This document shows, in pieces, positions 21,201-28,444 of a DNA stretch of 64,000 nucleotides (position 1 is its first letter; the number at the start of each line of letters is the position of its first letter). The notes under the pieces are model-generated. The model ran no database searches and was not told the origin of the DNA. It saw nothing but the letters and a program-made list of their open reading frames with translations. This stretch comes from Saccharibacillus endophyticus. GTDB lineage: Bacteria; Bacillota; Bacilli; Paenibacillales; Paenibacillaceae. Made by a program: the position numbers and the translations under genes. The DNA is taken from positions 434,001-498,000 of the forward strand of contig NZ_JAAZWE010000002.1 of assembly GCF_013185185.1 (NCBI RefSeq), given 5' to 3'.

Positions 21201-21742
21201 ACCAACCGGTTCTCTGCCCGTTCTTCTTTCTTCAAGACGGTCTCCCCGTCCGAACGTCCTCTTTCCCCTTCCGCTGCATCAGCTTCAAAGCGTCCTGGCT
21301 CGTCTTGCACGTCTTCCGCAAAGCTTTGCAGCTCATCGCCGTCCCCATCATATGCATGCAGAGTCTCTGCGCTCTGCGCATCTTCTGCTCTATTAAGCGT
21401 CAACTGATCTCCACCCTCATGACTCAACAATCCTTCTCTTCGCAAATGAAGAAGCTGCAACAAAGCCGCCGCCGTATGCTTGCAGCAGCGCTCGAAAGCA
21501 AACCCGGCCGAACATTCGCACTGCGCCGCTATCCCGTCATCGCTTCCGAAGCGCAGCGTCAGACGAAGCATATCGCCGTCGCGCACGAAAGCTTCATAGG
21601 CCCCCGAGCCTTCCTCCGTAAGCCGCCGCACTTCCGCTTTGCCTGCGCGAAACAACGTCTCCCCTTTCCGGTAGGCGCCTGCTCCGCACAACGACTTGAT
21701 CATCCGTTCATTCCATTCCCTCTCCGCCGTTCGTTCTCTCAA
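18266..21742 (-). CDS. SNF2-family helicase with N-terminal SWIM zinc finger
   Basis: An 1158-residue DNA translocase of the Swi2/Snf2 (RapA/HepA-like) class. A SWIM finger at the N-terminus has C75-x-C77 and C87-x-H89. A long Firmicutes-type middle region follows. The two ATPase lobes carry Walker A (DDMGLGKTVQSIA, about residue 727), DEAQ box (VLDEAQAIKN, about 830), ALTGTPIENSL, and motif VI (RQAEDRAHRMGQ, near 1080). The TTG start at 21742 has GGAGG at suitable spacing. It probably remodels nucleoprotein or stalled transcription complexes. No phage-defence partner genes lie next to it, so I do not call it a defence gene. Confidence 0.9.
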   Translation of the reverse strand: MRERTAEREWNERMIKSLCGAGAYRKGETLFRAGKAEVRRLTEEGSGAYEAFVRDGDMLRLTLRFGSDDGIAAQCECSAGFAFERCCKHTAAALLQLLHLRREGLLSHEGGDQLTLNRAEDAQSAETLHAYDGDGDELQSFAEDVQDEPGRFEADAAEGERGRSDGETVLKKEERAENRLVGRVMDLFRQQPRALAGSRSIFESRQELKAEFWIAPYPHGPRRGLLGVELRVGLDRTYAVSDIREFLTRFERGERYSFSRHFTYDPADHCFGIRDDAVLLRLAEIRRSEKMQRASAGALYTGEIGDPPSLPLPPHAWEGLVSLLGAAPKAAIRAQGRTHSGINVSKELLPLRFEFDRGQAGSLRMRARGMDETTVLESYGLTLNAGIFYRIGSAEARRLAELKQILAAGTESGDNGLDGDTVDIPEPHIRAFMERVVPGLMKLGDVFFAGGVSDQVVQIPLSARVYLDRVHDRLLAGLEFQYGDIVINPLERGGERRGESRILVREGGKELQILELMEQAGFIRTEAGYYMQDEEREFAFLHGIVPHLEKIAKVYATTSVKERVIRASPPPKISAALDGRSNWLEFHFAIEGIPEAEIRSAVEALLDKRKYYRLRSGALLPLETQAFRTLTEFLNGHRPFLSEEDAASFRLPVAEGLHLLQEHAEGSDGLMRPDRALRRLLDSLRSPDLLNFPVPESLAPVLRDYQQTGYRWLKTLAHYRLGGVLADDMGLGKTVQSIAYLLSVLPEIRENGRPALIVAPASLLYNWRSELERFAPQLRALIADGSKAERESLLSPEHTAEADVLIVSYPLLRRDLPHYESMEFHTLVLDEAQAIKNADTQTARAVKSLRAGFRFALTGTPIENSLDELRSIFDAVLPGLYPNRRKFAELTRETVAKRARPFLLRRLKVDVLGELPEKIESVRVTELLPEQKRLYAGQLAKLRYETLKHLDNSEELGRSRIRFLAGLTRLRQICCHPALFVEGYEGRSAKFEQLLETLEECRRAGRRVLVFSQFTEMLGLIGRELGVREMPFFYLDGHTPPRERLDLCEQFNGGQKDIFLISLKAGGTGLNLTGADTVILYDLWWNPAVERQAEDRAHRMGQTRVVQVIRLVARGTVEEKMHELQQKKMTLIDDVIRPGEDSLTSLTDRDLLELLGPE

Positions 21743-21840
21743 TGCACGTCCTCCATTGCGTGTAGTCTGAGTCCCAGTTTACCAGAAGCCCGAAGTGTTT
21801 GCATCGTGTTCGCATGTCGCGAAGCTTGCCGAACACGACA

Positions 21841-21886
21841 AAAAAACGGCTCAGAACGAGAAATTCCCGTACGCAAGCCGTTTTCG
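21841..21886 (-). terminator. Intrinsic terminator after the 191-residue membrane protein gene
   Basis: AAAACGGCT (21843-21851) pairs with AGCCGTTTT (21876-21884), and a run of A on the plus strand gives a U tract for minus-strand transcripts. It separates the membrane protein gene from the helicase gene. Confidence 0.75.
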
Positions 21887-21943
21887 CTTCAAAATCGATG
21901 CCCTTGAAAAGACGGGACTCAACCTTTTTACATTCTATGTAGT

Positions 21944-22519
21944 TTAAAAAAGAGCGTCCGGATTGGCTTCTTCATCCCGCACAGCCTGACGGCTCATCCA
22001 TTCGTTCAAAGCTTCGGATAAAGCATAAGGCGAATCCGAAGGCATATCCAATGCCGGATTGACAACCTCAAGCACGCGCTGCCACAATTCAACCAGACGT
22101 TCTTCGAGTTCTTTTCCAAGTGAACGACGAACCCCCATCAAACCAATCGTCAGCATAAGCAGCGCCGCTACCGCCAAAAGCACCGCTTCCAGATTGGACG
22201 CAACTCCTCCGAGGATCGACTCGCGCAACCCTAGCGAGGGCCAGACCAGATCAAGTCCTGCCGTTCCCAACATGCCGACCAAGATCAGCAGGGATAACCC
22301 GTTAAGCGCATAATCGGCAATCCGTAACCTTCCCGCCGCACGTTCGAACCCTACTTCACCGGCATAGCGCTCCAGATGAATCATCTGCTTGCTGAAGCTC
22401 CAAGACTCCTTTTCCACCGGCAGCAAATAATAATCGATCAATCGCTGCGCCGCCGACAAATGCGAACCGGTCACCCGGGATTCTCGCGGCCCCAGCACCG
22501 CCTGCCTCATCAGACTCAT
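21944..22519 (-). CDS. Two-span membrane protein of unknown function
   Basis: I do not recognise a family. The ATG at 22519 (MSLMRQAVLGPRESRV) follows AGGAGGAAA and gives 191 residues. A soluble N-terminal half with HLSAAQRLIDYYLLP is followed by two hydrophobic spans (about 80-100, LNGLSLLILVGMLG, and about 118-138, LEAVLLAVAALLMLTIG). The C-terminal tail is amphipathic and acidic, with NPDALF at the end. The longer reading frame upstream runs through a non-coding leader and is not used. Separated by terminators from both neighbours. Confidence 0.72.
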   Translation of the reverse strand: MSLMRQAVLGPRESRVTGSHLSAAQRLIDYYLLPVEKESWSFSKQMIHLERYAGEVGFERAAGRLRIADYALNGLSLLILVGMLGTAGLDLVWPSLGLRESILGGVASNLEAVLLAVAALLMLTIGLMGVRRSLGKELEERLVELWQRVLEVVNPALDMPSDSPYALSEALNEWMSRQAVRDEEANPDALF

Positions 22520-22807
22520 ACGGATTTCCTCCTGTTCTTCAAGTCTTTTCTCAGTTGCTTCCAGTATAGGAGGTTTCCGTACATAAAAAAAGCCACCAGC
22601 GTCCGATAGGCTTTTGTCCCAGTATGAGCTCATTTCTGCCGAATCCAAGGCCTTACGCCTGGGGCTTTTTATAAAAAATATCTTTCTCTTCCCGACTTGC
22701 TCTCTCACCCCGGGACTCCGCCGCCCCGAAACCCGGGACACTGAAGTTGTTTTCTGCTGCCCCCGTCCTTCTTCTCCCCTTCCCCACTGCAAAGGCAAGC
22801 CGCCCAA

Positions 22808-22846
22808 TAAAAAAGAAGCCCGGAACTCTGACAGTTCCAAGCTTCA
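22808..22846 (-). terminator. Terminator downstream of htpG, beyond repeat R1b
   Basis: Read on the minus strand, GAAGC with GGAACT pairs with AGTTCC and GCTTC (22815-22845), followed by a run of six T. R1b lies between the htpG stop and this terminator and would therefore be transcribed as part of the htpG 3' untranslated region. Confidence 0.75.
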
Positions 22847-22905
22847 TATATCATCGCTTTTATGTCTTATCTCTTTTCCTTTTCCCTACCTACCAAGAAA
22901 AGATA

Positions 22906-23071
22906 GAGCGGCAGAGGGGGAGTTCGTGCAGGAGCGAAGCGTTCGACTTTGTCTTCGGGAAGCTTCTACTTAAATCCAATTCCGGCTTCCCGAAGACAAC
23001 ACGCGACCTAAAGTCTTTCGAAGAAAGACACATCGAAAGCGTACGCTAAGAACCTCCCCCGGCAGCCGCTC
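22906..23071 (-). repeat. Intergenic palindromic element R1b (type II, with extra double-hairpin module)
   Basis: Ends GAGCGGCAGAGGGGGAGTTC and GAACCTCCCCCGGC with CCGCTC form the outer arms. The inner stem is GTCTTCGGGAAGC / GCTTCCCGAAGAC (22951-22996). The extra module consists of GTCTTTC-GAA-GAAAGAC (23013-23029) and the self-complementary AGCGTACGCT (23038-23047). On the minus strand the core reads GGTCGCGTGTTG, the same as R1c. Together with the terminator, it fills the gene-free stretch 22520-23086. Confidence 0.8.
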
Positions 23072-23086
23072 AATCTTTTCTAATCT

Positions 23087-24967
23087 TTACACCATTACCT
23101 TGCACATCATGTTCGTGAACTCCACCGGATCTTCGATCGGCAGTCCTTCGATCAACAGCGCTTGGTTGTACAGCAGGTCCGTGTACAAATCCAGCTTGGA
23201 CTTGTCGCTGTCCATCGAAGCTTTCAGCGAAGCGAAGACGTCATGGTTCACGTTCACTTCCAGCACTTTGTCGGCTTTGACGTTCGGATTGTCCGGCATC
23301 ATGCTCAGGATCTTCTCCATCTCGATCGATACCTCGCCGTCGCTGCTCAGGCACACCGGATGCGAACGCAGACGCTTGGACGCGCGCACGTTCGATACTT
23401 TTCCGGCCAGACGCTCGGTCATGTAATCGAACAGTTCTTTGTCGCCTGCGGCTTCCGCTTCATCCTGCTTCTCTTCTTCGCTTTCTTCGATCCCGAGATC
23501 GCCCGAAGAAACGGAACGGAATTCCTTTTCTTTGTAGCTCAGCAGCACCTTCACGGCGAATTCGTCGATATCGTCGGTGAAGTACAGAATCTCGTAGCCT
23601 TTGTCCGCGACCATCTCGGTCTGCGGCAGCTTCTCGATCCGCGAATGCGAAGCTCCGGCGGCGTAGTAAATGTATTTCTGTTCTTCCGGCATGCGGGAAA
23701 CGTACTCGTCCAGCGTAACCAGCTTTTTCTCCGTCGAAGAGTAGAACATGAGCAGGTCTTTCAGCGCGTCCTTATGCGTGCCGTAGTCGCTGTATACGCC
23801 GTATTTCAGTTGACGACCGAACGCTTCGAAGAACTTGTCGTACTTCTCGCGGTCGTCTTTTTGCAGCGATTTGAGTTGGCTTTTGATCTTGCTTTCGATG
23901 TTTTTGGCGATCAGCTTGAGCTGGCGGTCGTGCTGCAGCATCTCGCGGGAGATATTCAGCGACAAGCTTTCGGAATCGACCATGCCTTTGACGAAGCTGA
24001 AGTAGTCCGGCAGCAGATCCGCGCATTTGTTCATGATCAGCACGCCGTTGGCGTACAGCTCCAGCCCTTTTTCGTACTCGCGGGAGTAGAAATCGAACGG
24101 CGGCGTTTCCGGAATAAACAGGATCGAGCGGTACACGACGGCGCCGTCGGCGTTGATATGCACGTGCGAGAGAGGCTTGTCGAATCCGTAATGCTTTTCG
24201 GCATAGAAGTTCTCGTAATCCGCTTCGGTCAGCTCGCTTTTGTTTTTGCGCCAGATCGGCACCATGCTGTTGACTTGTTCTTCTTGCGTTTTCTCGTCGA
24301 ACTCGCCTTCCGCGTCTTCTTTCGGTACGCGAACGGTCGAATCCATTTTGATCGGATAACGGATAAAGTCGGAGTATTTCTTGACGATGGAGCGCAGGCG
24401 GTAGTCTTCCAGGAACTCGTCGTAGCTCTCGTCTTCCGTGTTGTCCTTGATCGTCAATACGATTTCCGTACCGACTTCGGCTTTCTCGGCAGGCTCGATC
24501 GTGTACCCGTCGGCGCCGTCCGATTCCCATTTGTACGCTTGGTCTTCGCCCAGCGCGCGGCTTGTCACCGATACATGATCCGCGACCATGAACGCCGAAT
24601 AGAAGCCTACGCCGAACTGCCCGATGATATCATGGCCGTCCTTCGCTTCGTTTTCCTTTTTAAAAGCAAGCGATCCGCTTTTGGCGATGACGCCGAGGTT
24701 GTTCTCCAAGTCTTCGCGCGTCATGCCGATGCCGGTGTCGGTCAGCGTGAGCTTGCGGTTTTCTTTGTCCACGGATAATTTAATGTAATAATTTTCAGGG
24801 TTGAAAGTGAGATTGTCGTCGGTCAGTGCCCGATAATAGATCTTGTCGATGGCATCGCTCGAGTTGGAGATCAGTTCGCGCAGAAAGATTTCTTTTTGCG
24901 TGTAGATCGAGTTGATCATCATTTCGAGCAGGCGTTTGGATTCGGCCTGGAACTGCTTCTTTTCCAT
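23087..24967 (-). CDS. htpG: Molecular chaperone HtpG (Hsp90)
   Basis: Cytosolic Hsp90 homologue of 626 residues. The GHKL ATPase domain is intact: [15 protein letters not shown] (Asn box), [13 protein letters not shown] (G1), [14 protein letters not shown] (G2). The middle domain and C-terminal dimerisation domain are present. The ATG at 24967 ([14 protein letters not shown]) has GGAGGGA upstream; the longer frame starts inside the operator region. A perfect CIRCE element lies about 40 bases upstream, so HrcA repression is expected. This differs from B. subtilis, where htpG is not HrcA-controlled (known). Confidence 0.96.
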   Translation of the reverse strand: MEKKQFQAESKRLLEMMINSIYTQKEIFLRELISNSSDAIDKIYYRALTDDNLTFNPENYYIKLSVDKENRKLTLTDTGIGMTREDLENNLGVIAKSGSLAFKKENEAKDGHDIIGQFGVGFYSAFMVADHVSVTSRALGEDQAYKWESDGADGYTIEPAEKAEVGTEIVLTIKDNTEDESYDEFLEDYRLRSIVKKYSDFIRYPIKMDSTVRVPKEDAEGEFDEKTQEEQVNSMVPIWRKNKSELTEADYENFYAEKHYGFDKPLSHVHINADGAVVYRSILFIPETPPFDFYSREYEKGLELYANGVLIMNKCADLLPDYFSFVKGMVDSESLSLNISREMLQHDRQLKLIAKNIESKIKSQLKSLQKDDREKYDKFFEAFGRQLKYGVYSDYGTHKDALKDLLMFYSSTEKKLVTLDEYVSRMPEEQKYIYYAAGASHSRIEKLPQTEMVADKGYEILYFTDDIDEFAVKVLLSYKEKEFRSVSSGDLGIEESEEEKQDEAEAAGDKELFDYMTERLAGKVSNVRASKRLRSHPVCLSSDGEVSIEMEKILSMMPDNPNVKADKVLEVNVNHDVFASLKASMDSDKSKLDLYTDLLYNQALLIEGLPIEDPVEFTNMMCKVMV

Positions 24968-25004
24968 GCGTAATTTTCCCTCCGATTGGTTGAGACTCAT
25001 ATTG

Positions 25005-25031
25005 TTAGCACTCTTTATCGCGGAGTGCTAA
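25005..25031 (-). promoter_or_regulatory. CIRCE element (HrcA operator)
   Basis: TTAGCACTC (25005-25013), a 9-base spacer, then GAGTGCTAA (25023-25031). It is an exact match to the CIRCE consensus and is placed directly before htpG. Confidence 0.96.
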
Positions 25032-25177
25032 TCCAATTTCTTTTATAGCATTCTTCCATTTTCATGTCAAGAAAAGGCCCTGTTCGAACAAATCCGCTTA
25101 TTGAAGCAGAGGAAGTTTGTACCAAAAAAATATGTTAAACTAAAGATACATTGCATGACAGAAAAAGGAGGAGAATC

Positions 25178-25498
25178 ATGGCCGATTTTTCGATCGTTAT
25201 CGTTTTTCTCTCCGTGTTAATTGGTGTAAGCATCGTTTTGCTGTTTTCCAATAAAGGAAAGCATAAAACCGATAAAGGCTTTCAATTCGTTTACTACAAG
25301 TTAAGCTACCGAAGAAGAATGCTAAGAGACCTGATAACCTTGCCTTTCGCATTGCTTTTCGTAGCTGGTTTCTTTTACACGGCCGATATTCGCGATTCGA
25401 GAACCTTTATCGCTTTTGCTGTGCTTTTCACGGTCATTTATGTTACTTTTTTTGCTTATAATTTTATGATGTGGAAAAAGCACGAACAGCATGGATAA
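25178..25498 (+). CDS. Small membrane protein of unknown function
   Basis: A 106-residue protein with three predicted spans: about 4-22 (FSIVIVFLSVLIGVSIVLL), about 47-66 (LITLPFALLFVAGFFY) and about 74-95 (FIAFAVLFTVIYVTFFAY). A basic loop (YRRRMLRD) lies between the first two. The ATG at 25178 follows AAAAGGAGGAG. Codon use is more AT-rich than the neighbouring genes. It lies 42 bases upstream of ybaK and may be co-transcribed. I do not recognise the family. Confidence 0.72.
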   Translation: MADFSIVIVFLSVLIGVSIVLLFSNKGKHKTDKGFQFVYYKLSYRRRMLRDLITLPFALLFVAGFFYTADIRDSRTFIAFAVLFTVIYVTFFAYNFMMWKKHEQHG

Positions 25499-25540
25499 TC
25501 TTGGTTTAATTTAAAAACGGCTTAATCAGGAGGTCTTTTT

Positions 25541-26023
25541 ATGTCAGCACCCAAAGCAAGCAAAACAAACGCCATGCGCAAACTCGACGATCTGGGAATT
25601 GCGTACGAGGTGTTCAGCTACGATAACGAAGACGGACAGATTCACGGCACGGCCGTCGCGGAAAAGGTCGGACTCTCGCCGGAAACGGTCTTCAAAACGC
25701 TGGTCGCGCATTCGGGCCCGAACGGCTTCGTTTTCGTGATTCCGGTCGGCGAAGAGTTGGATTTGAAAAAAGCGGCCCGTACCGCAGGCGAAAAAAAGAT
25801 CGAAATGCTTCCGCTCAAAGAACTGCAAAAATGGACAGGCTATGTGCGCGGAGGCTGTTCGCCGATCGGCATGAAAAAGCATTTCCCGACGTTCATACAT
25901 GCCGGCGGCGAGGCCTTGGAGCACATGGCAGTCAGCGCGGGCAAGATCGGGCTTCAAATGAAGCTTGCTCCTCGCGGTCTGGCCGAAGCGGCTCAGGCCT
26001 CGTTTGCGGATCTGATCAAGTAA
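25541..26023 (+). CDS. ybaK: Cys-tRNA(Pro)/tRNA deacylase, YbaK/EbsC family
   Basis: A free-standing trans-editing enzyme of 160 residues that hydrolyses Cys (or other small amino acids) from mischarged tRNA(Pro). The YbaK fold is visible: HGTAVAEKVGLSPETVFKTL, the catalytic-region Lys in VFKTLVA, VIPVGEELDLKKAA and the glycine-rich YVRGGCSPIGMKK. AGGAGG precedes the ATG. Ends before a strong terminator. Confidence 0.93.
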   Translation: MSAPKASKTNAMRKLDDLGIAYEVFSYDNEDGQIHGTAVAEKVGLSPETVFKTLVAHSGPNGFVFVIPVGEELDLKKAARTAGEKKIEMLPLKELQKWTGYVRGGCSPIGMKKHFPTFIHAGGEALEHMAVSAGKIGLQMKLAPRGLAEAAQASFADLIK

Positions 26024-26046
26024 GATTGCATCTTGCCATCCGAAGC

Positions 26047-26086
26047 AAAAAGAACCGATCCTTTAGAAAAGAAGGATCGGTTCTTT
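26047..26086. terminator. Bidirectional terminator between ybaK and the secreted galactanase
   Basis: AAAGAACCGATCC pairs with GGATCGGTTCTTT around a short loop, with A and T runs on the two sides. The flanking genes converge here. Confidence 0.85.
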
Positions 26087-26101
26087 GCCGTTCATCAAGA
26101 C

Positions 26102-27163
26102 TTAATTCAAGAAACCTTCCAGCGCCTGCGTCGGCTTGCCGTCGGTTCCCCAAGCGCCTTTGTTGTATCCGCCGTTGTAGCCCGGAGGCGCTTCCGGTTC
26201 CCAATAAAAGACGCCTTTGCCGCGGCCGTTCGGGATATTGCGAATTTTCTGCTTGATATCCGAAATAAAGCTTTTGGTCGCAGCGGCTTGATTATACTCC
26301 AGTCCGATCTCGGTAACGATGACGTCTTTGTTGTACTTGGCGATGATATTGTTGGCGTTCGCCGCCGCTTGATTGACTTTGGTCTGCCAATCGGACGCGC
26401 TCGGATACAACGACATCGCCACCATATCGAACGTTGCGCCGTTGTTGATCAATGCGCCGATGTTCCATTCGAACAGTGCCGAATCATGGCCGCTGGCCAG
26501 ATGCACGATCGTTTTGGTACTGCTGCTGACCGATTTGACCGCGTTGTTGCCCGTGTTTACGAGCCACGCGTAATTTTTCATCCCGCCTTGGGAAGCACGG
26601 CCGTCCGGCCACAGCATACCGTCGCTCGTCTCATTGCCGATTTGCACCCAATCCGGCGTCACGCCTTTGTTTTTCATCGTATTCATCACGTAGACCGTAT
26701 GGTTCCATACGGCGTCCATCAATTGGGTAAAGTTGAAATTTTGCCATGCGTAAGGCTTGGTCTGCTGACCGGGATCGGCCCAAGAATCGCTATAATGAAG
26801 CGTCAGCATGACGCTCATCCCGAGCTTTTTTGCGCGCGCCGCGAGATCTGCCGCTTTTTCCGCATTCAAGTATCCGTTTTTGTAGTCGCTCATGTTCGGA
26901 TTGACCCAAACGCGAATACGCACGGAATTGATTTGATAATCGTCTTTGAGAATTTGCAGAATGTCTTTTTGCTTGCCGGTTTTGTCTTTCCAGGTCTGAC
27001 CTTGGGCTTCGAGTCCGGCTACCCAACTGATGTCCGCGCCTTTGGCGAATGCGGGCGCGGCGGCCGAAGCGGTGTTCGGAGCGGCGACACTCCACGTCGA
27101 GATCAGCAAAACGGCGCACAACACCGTCAACATTAGGGTTCTGATCGGCTTTCTTGTCTCCAT
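26102..27163 (-). CDS. Secreted arabinogalactan endo-beta-1,4-galactanase (GH53)
   Basis: An extracellular enzyme that cuts beta-1,4-galactan side chains of type I arabinogalactan and pectin. 353 residues from the ATG at 27163 (METRKPIRTLMLTVL), which follows GGAGGG. A signal peptide ends near NTASAAAPAF. GH53 motifs follow: ADISWVAGLEAQG, SVRIRVWVNP, HYSDSWADPGQQ, the acid/base Glu in VQIGNETSDGMLWP and the nucleophile Glu in VIVTEIGLEY. No carbohydrate-binding or anchoring module. A terminator lies upstream of it, together with the R2a repeat, so it may be transcribed apart from the intracellular galactanase. Confidence 0.94.
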   Translation of the reverse strand: METRKPIRTLMLTVLCAVLLISTWSVAAPNTASAAAPAFAKGADISWVAGLEAQGQTWKDKTGKQKDILQILKDDYQINSVRIRVWVNPNMSDYKNGYLNAEKAADLAARAKKLGMSVMLTLHYSDSWADPGQQTKPYAWQNFNFTQLMDAVWNHTVYVMNTMKNKGVTPDWVQIGNETSDGMLWPDGRASQGGMKNYAWLVNTGNNAVKSVSSSTKTIVHLASGHDSALFEWNIGALINNGATFDMVAMSLYPSASDWQTKVNQAAANANNIIAKYNKDVIVTEIGLEYNQAAATKSFISDIKQKIRNIPNGRGKGVFYWEPEAPPGYNGGYNKGAWGTDGKPTQALEGFLN

Positions 27164-27172
27164 TCTATCCCT

Positions 27173-27285
27173 CCTGGTACCTTGAAAACTTATAATCAGA
27201 GGATTACGTTTGTATGAAACGCACACGCTTTGGGTGCTTTTCAGACGAGCGTAACCTTACTTTTAGCGTTGACAAGGTATGGGTT
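27173..27285 (-). repeat. Leader repeat R2a
   Basis: It shares long blocks with R2b at 36228-36308: CCTGGTACCTTG, TAATCAGAGGATTACGT, CGTAACCTTAC, TTTAGCGTTGACAAGG and GGGTT. The ends are inverted (ACCTTG and CAAGGT). It lies immediately upstream of the ribosome binding site of the minus-strand galactanase gene. R2a carries about 30 extra bases in its middle compared with R2b. Confidence 0.75.
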
Positions 27286-27296
27286 GAAAAACTCGA

Positions 27297-27323
27297 CCGG
27301 AAGTCGTTCGGACGCACTTCCGG
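27297..27323 (-). terminator. Terminator after the intracellular galactanase
   Basis: CCGGAAGT (27297-27304) pairs with ACTTCCGG (27316-27323), and the minus strand continues into GAGTTTTTC. It would end or attenuate transcription between the two GH53 genes. Confidence 0.65.
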
Positions 27324-27330
27324 CCGGCGA

Positions 27331-28401
27331 TCATTTCGCAGTCTGTCCGGCCAATGCCGCAAAAGACTTCAACGCTTTTCCTTCAAAATCGAACATCGTC
27401 AGATTGGCCCAGTTGTTCGGATGCCCCACGGACCATTCTTTTTGCGAAGGAATCCAAGCCGGCTCCCAGTAATAAAATCCTTCGCCCAGTCCATTCGGCA
27501 CAGCATGTACGATAGAGATCAGTTCCTCCAGATAACGCTGTTGCCCTTCGACTGTCGGCGGGTATTCCGGCAGCGGGAGCAACCCTTCTTTGCCGTTCAT
27601 CACCCATTTCGACCCTTCCGGTTCTTCCAGCGTCCACGGATAAGCCGTCTCGACCACGTTGATCGGTTTGCCGTAACGGGCGGCCAGATCATGCAGGTTA
27701 CCGCGCAAATCGTCCAGCGTTCCGTGCCACCATGGATAGAAAGATTGACCGATCACGTCAAACTTCACTTGAAGCTGCTCGAAGCGGTCGAAAAATTTGA
27801 TGCTGGACGCATTGTCGCCGCCCCGATCGATATGGATCATGACGCGAATATCCGGGCTTGCCGCATGCACGGCTTCGATGCCCCGTTTGACCAATCCGGC
27901 AAATTGTTCCCACTGTCGGTCGTTGTCGTAAGCTTCGCCGTCCACTTTGCCTTCGTTCCACAGCATGCCGGGCGTGATCTCGTTGCCGACCTGTACCATA
28001 TCCGGCAGCGCGTTTTCTTTTTTCAACGCCTCCAGCACTTCCGCCGTATAGTCGTAAACGGCTTGTTCCAGCTGCTCATACGAAAGATCTTCCCAAGCTG
28101 CCGGTTTCCATTGGTTCGCGGGATCGGCCCACTTGTCGGAGTAATGAAAATCGAGCAAAAAATGCAAGCCCAGTCGCTTGATCCGTTTAGATATTCCGAC
28201 CGTACGCTCCAAGTTGCAGAAGCCGCCGACCGGATCGTTCCAAATACGCAGCCGCACGGCATTGACGCCTTTTTCCTTGACCAGCCCGAGCAGTTCGCGT
28301 TCATTGCCCTCTTCGTCGTAATAGCGTCCTCCGCCGTGCTCGATTTCATCCATGAAAGACAAATCCATGCCGACCCAAAAATCCTTGTTTCGAATATTCA
28401 A
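27331..28401 (-). CDS. Cytoplasmic endo-beta-1,4-galactanase/galactan oligosaccharide hydrolase (GH53)
   Basis: A second GH53 enzyme, 356 residues, with no signal peptide, so it should act inside the cell on imported galacto-oligosaccharides. Motifs: FWVGMDLSFMDEIEHGGG, AVRLRIWNDPVGG, DFHYSDKWADPANQ, the acid/base Glu in VQVGNEITPGMLW and the nucleophile Glu in NVVETAYPW. TTG start at 28401 with TGGAGGAATAG upstream; no ATG fits better. It follows the solute-binding protein by 43 bases on the same strand. It is clearly diverged from the secreted copy (for example an extra EEPEGSKWVMNGKEG segment), so this is not a recent duplication. Confidence 0.92.
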   Translation of the reverse strand: MNIRNKDFWVGMDLSFMDEIEHGGGRYYDEEGNERELLGLVKEKGVNAVRLRIWNDPVGGFCNLERTVGISKRIKRLGLHFLLDFHYSDKWADPANQWKPAAWEDLSYEQLEQAVYDYTAEVLEALKKENALPDMVQVGNEITPGMLWNEGKVDGEAYDNDRQWEQFAGLVKRGIEAVHAASPDIRVMIHIDRGGDNASSIKFFDRFEQLQVKFDVIGQSFYPWWHGTLDDLRGNLHDLAARYGKPINVVETAYPWTLEEPEGSKWVMNGKEGLLPLPEYPPTVEGQQRYLEELISIVHAVPNGLGEGFYYWEPAWIPSQKEWSVGHPNNWANLTMFDFEGKALKSFAALAGQTAK

Positions 28402-28444
28402 GATTCTATTCCTCCATCTGTCCGTGTATACGCATGCGAAAGGC

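Noticed and set aside
18266-21742. SNF2-SWIM helicase as part of a phage-defence island
   Set aside because: SNF2 proteins occur in defence systems, but the neighbours are a chemoreceptor and a small membrane protein behind terminators, with no nuclease, methylase or PLD partner. The SWIM-SNF2 type is also a common housekeeping gene in Bacillales.
23162-24778. 538-codon plus-strand frame opposite htpG
   Set aside because: HtpG is intact on the other strand; the frame has no start signals and a V/F/R-rich composition typical of antisense frames.
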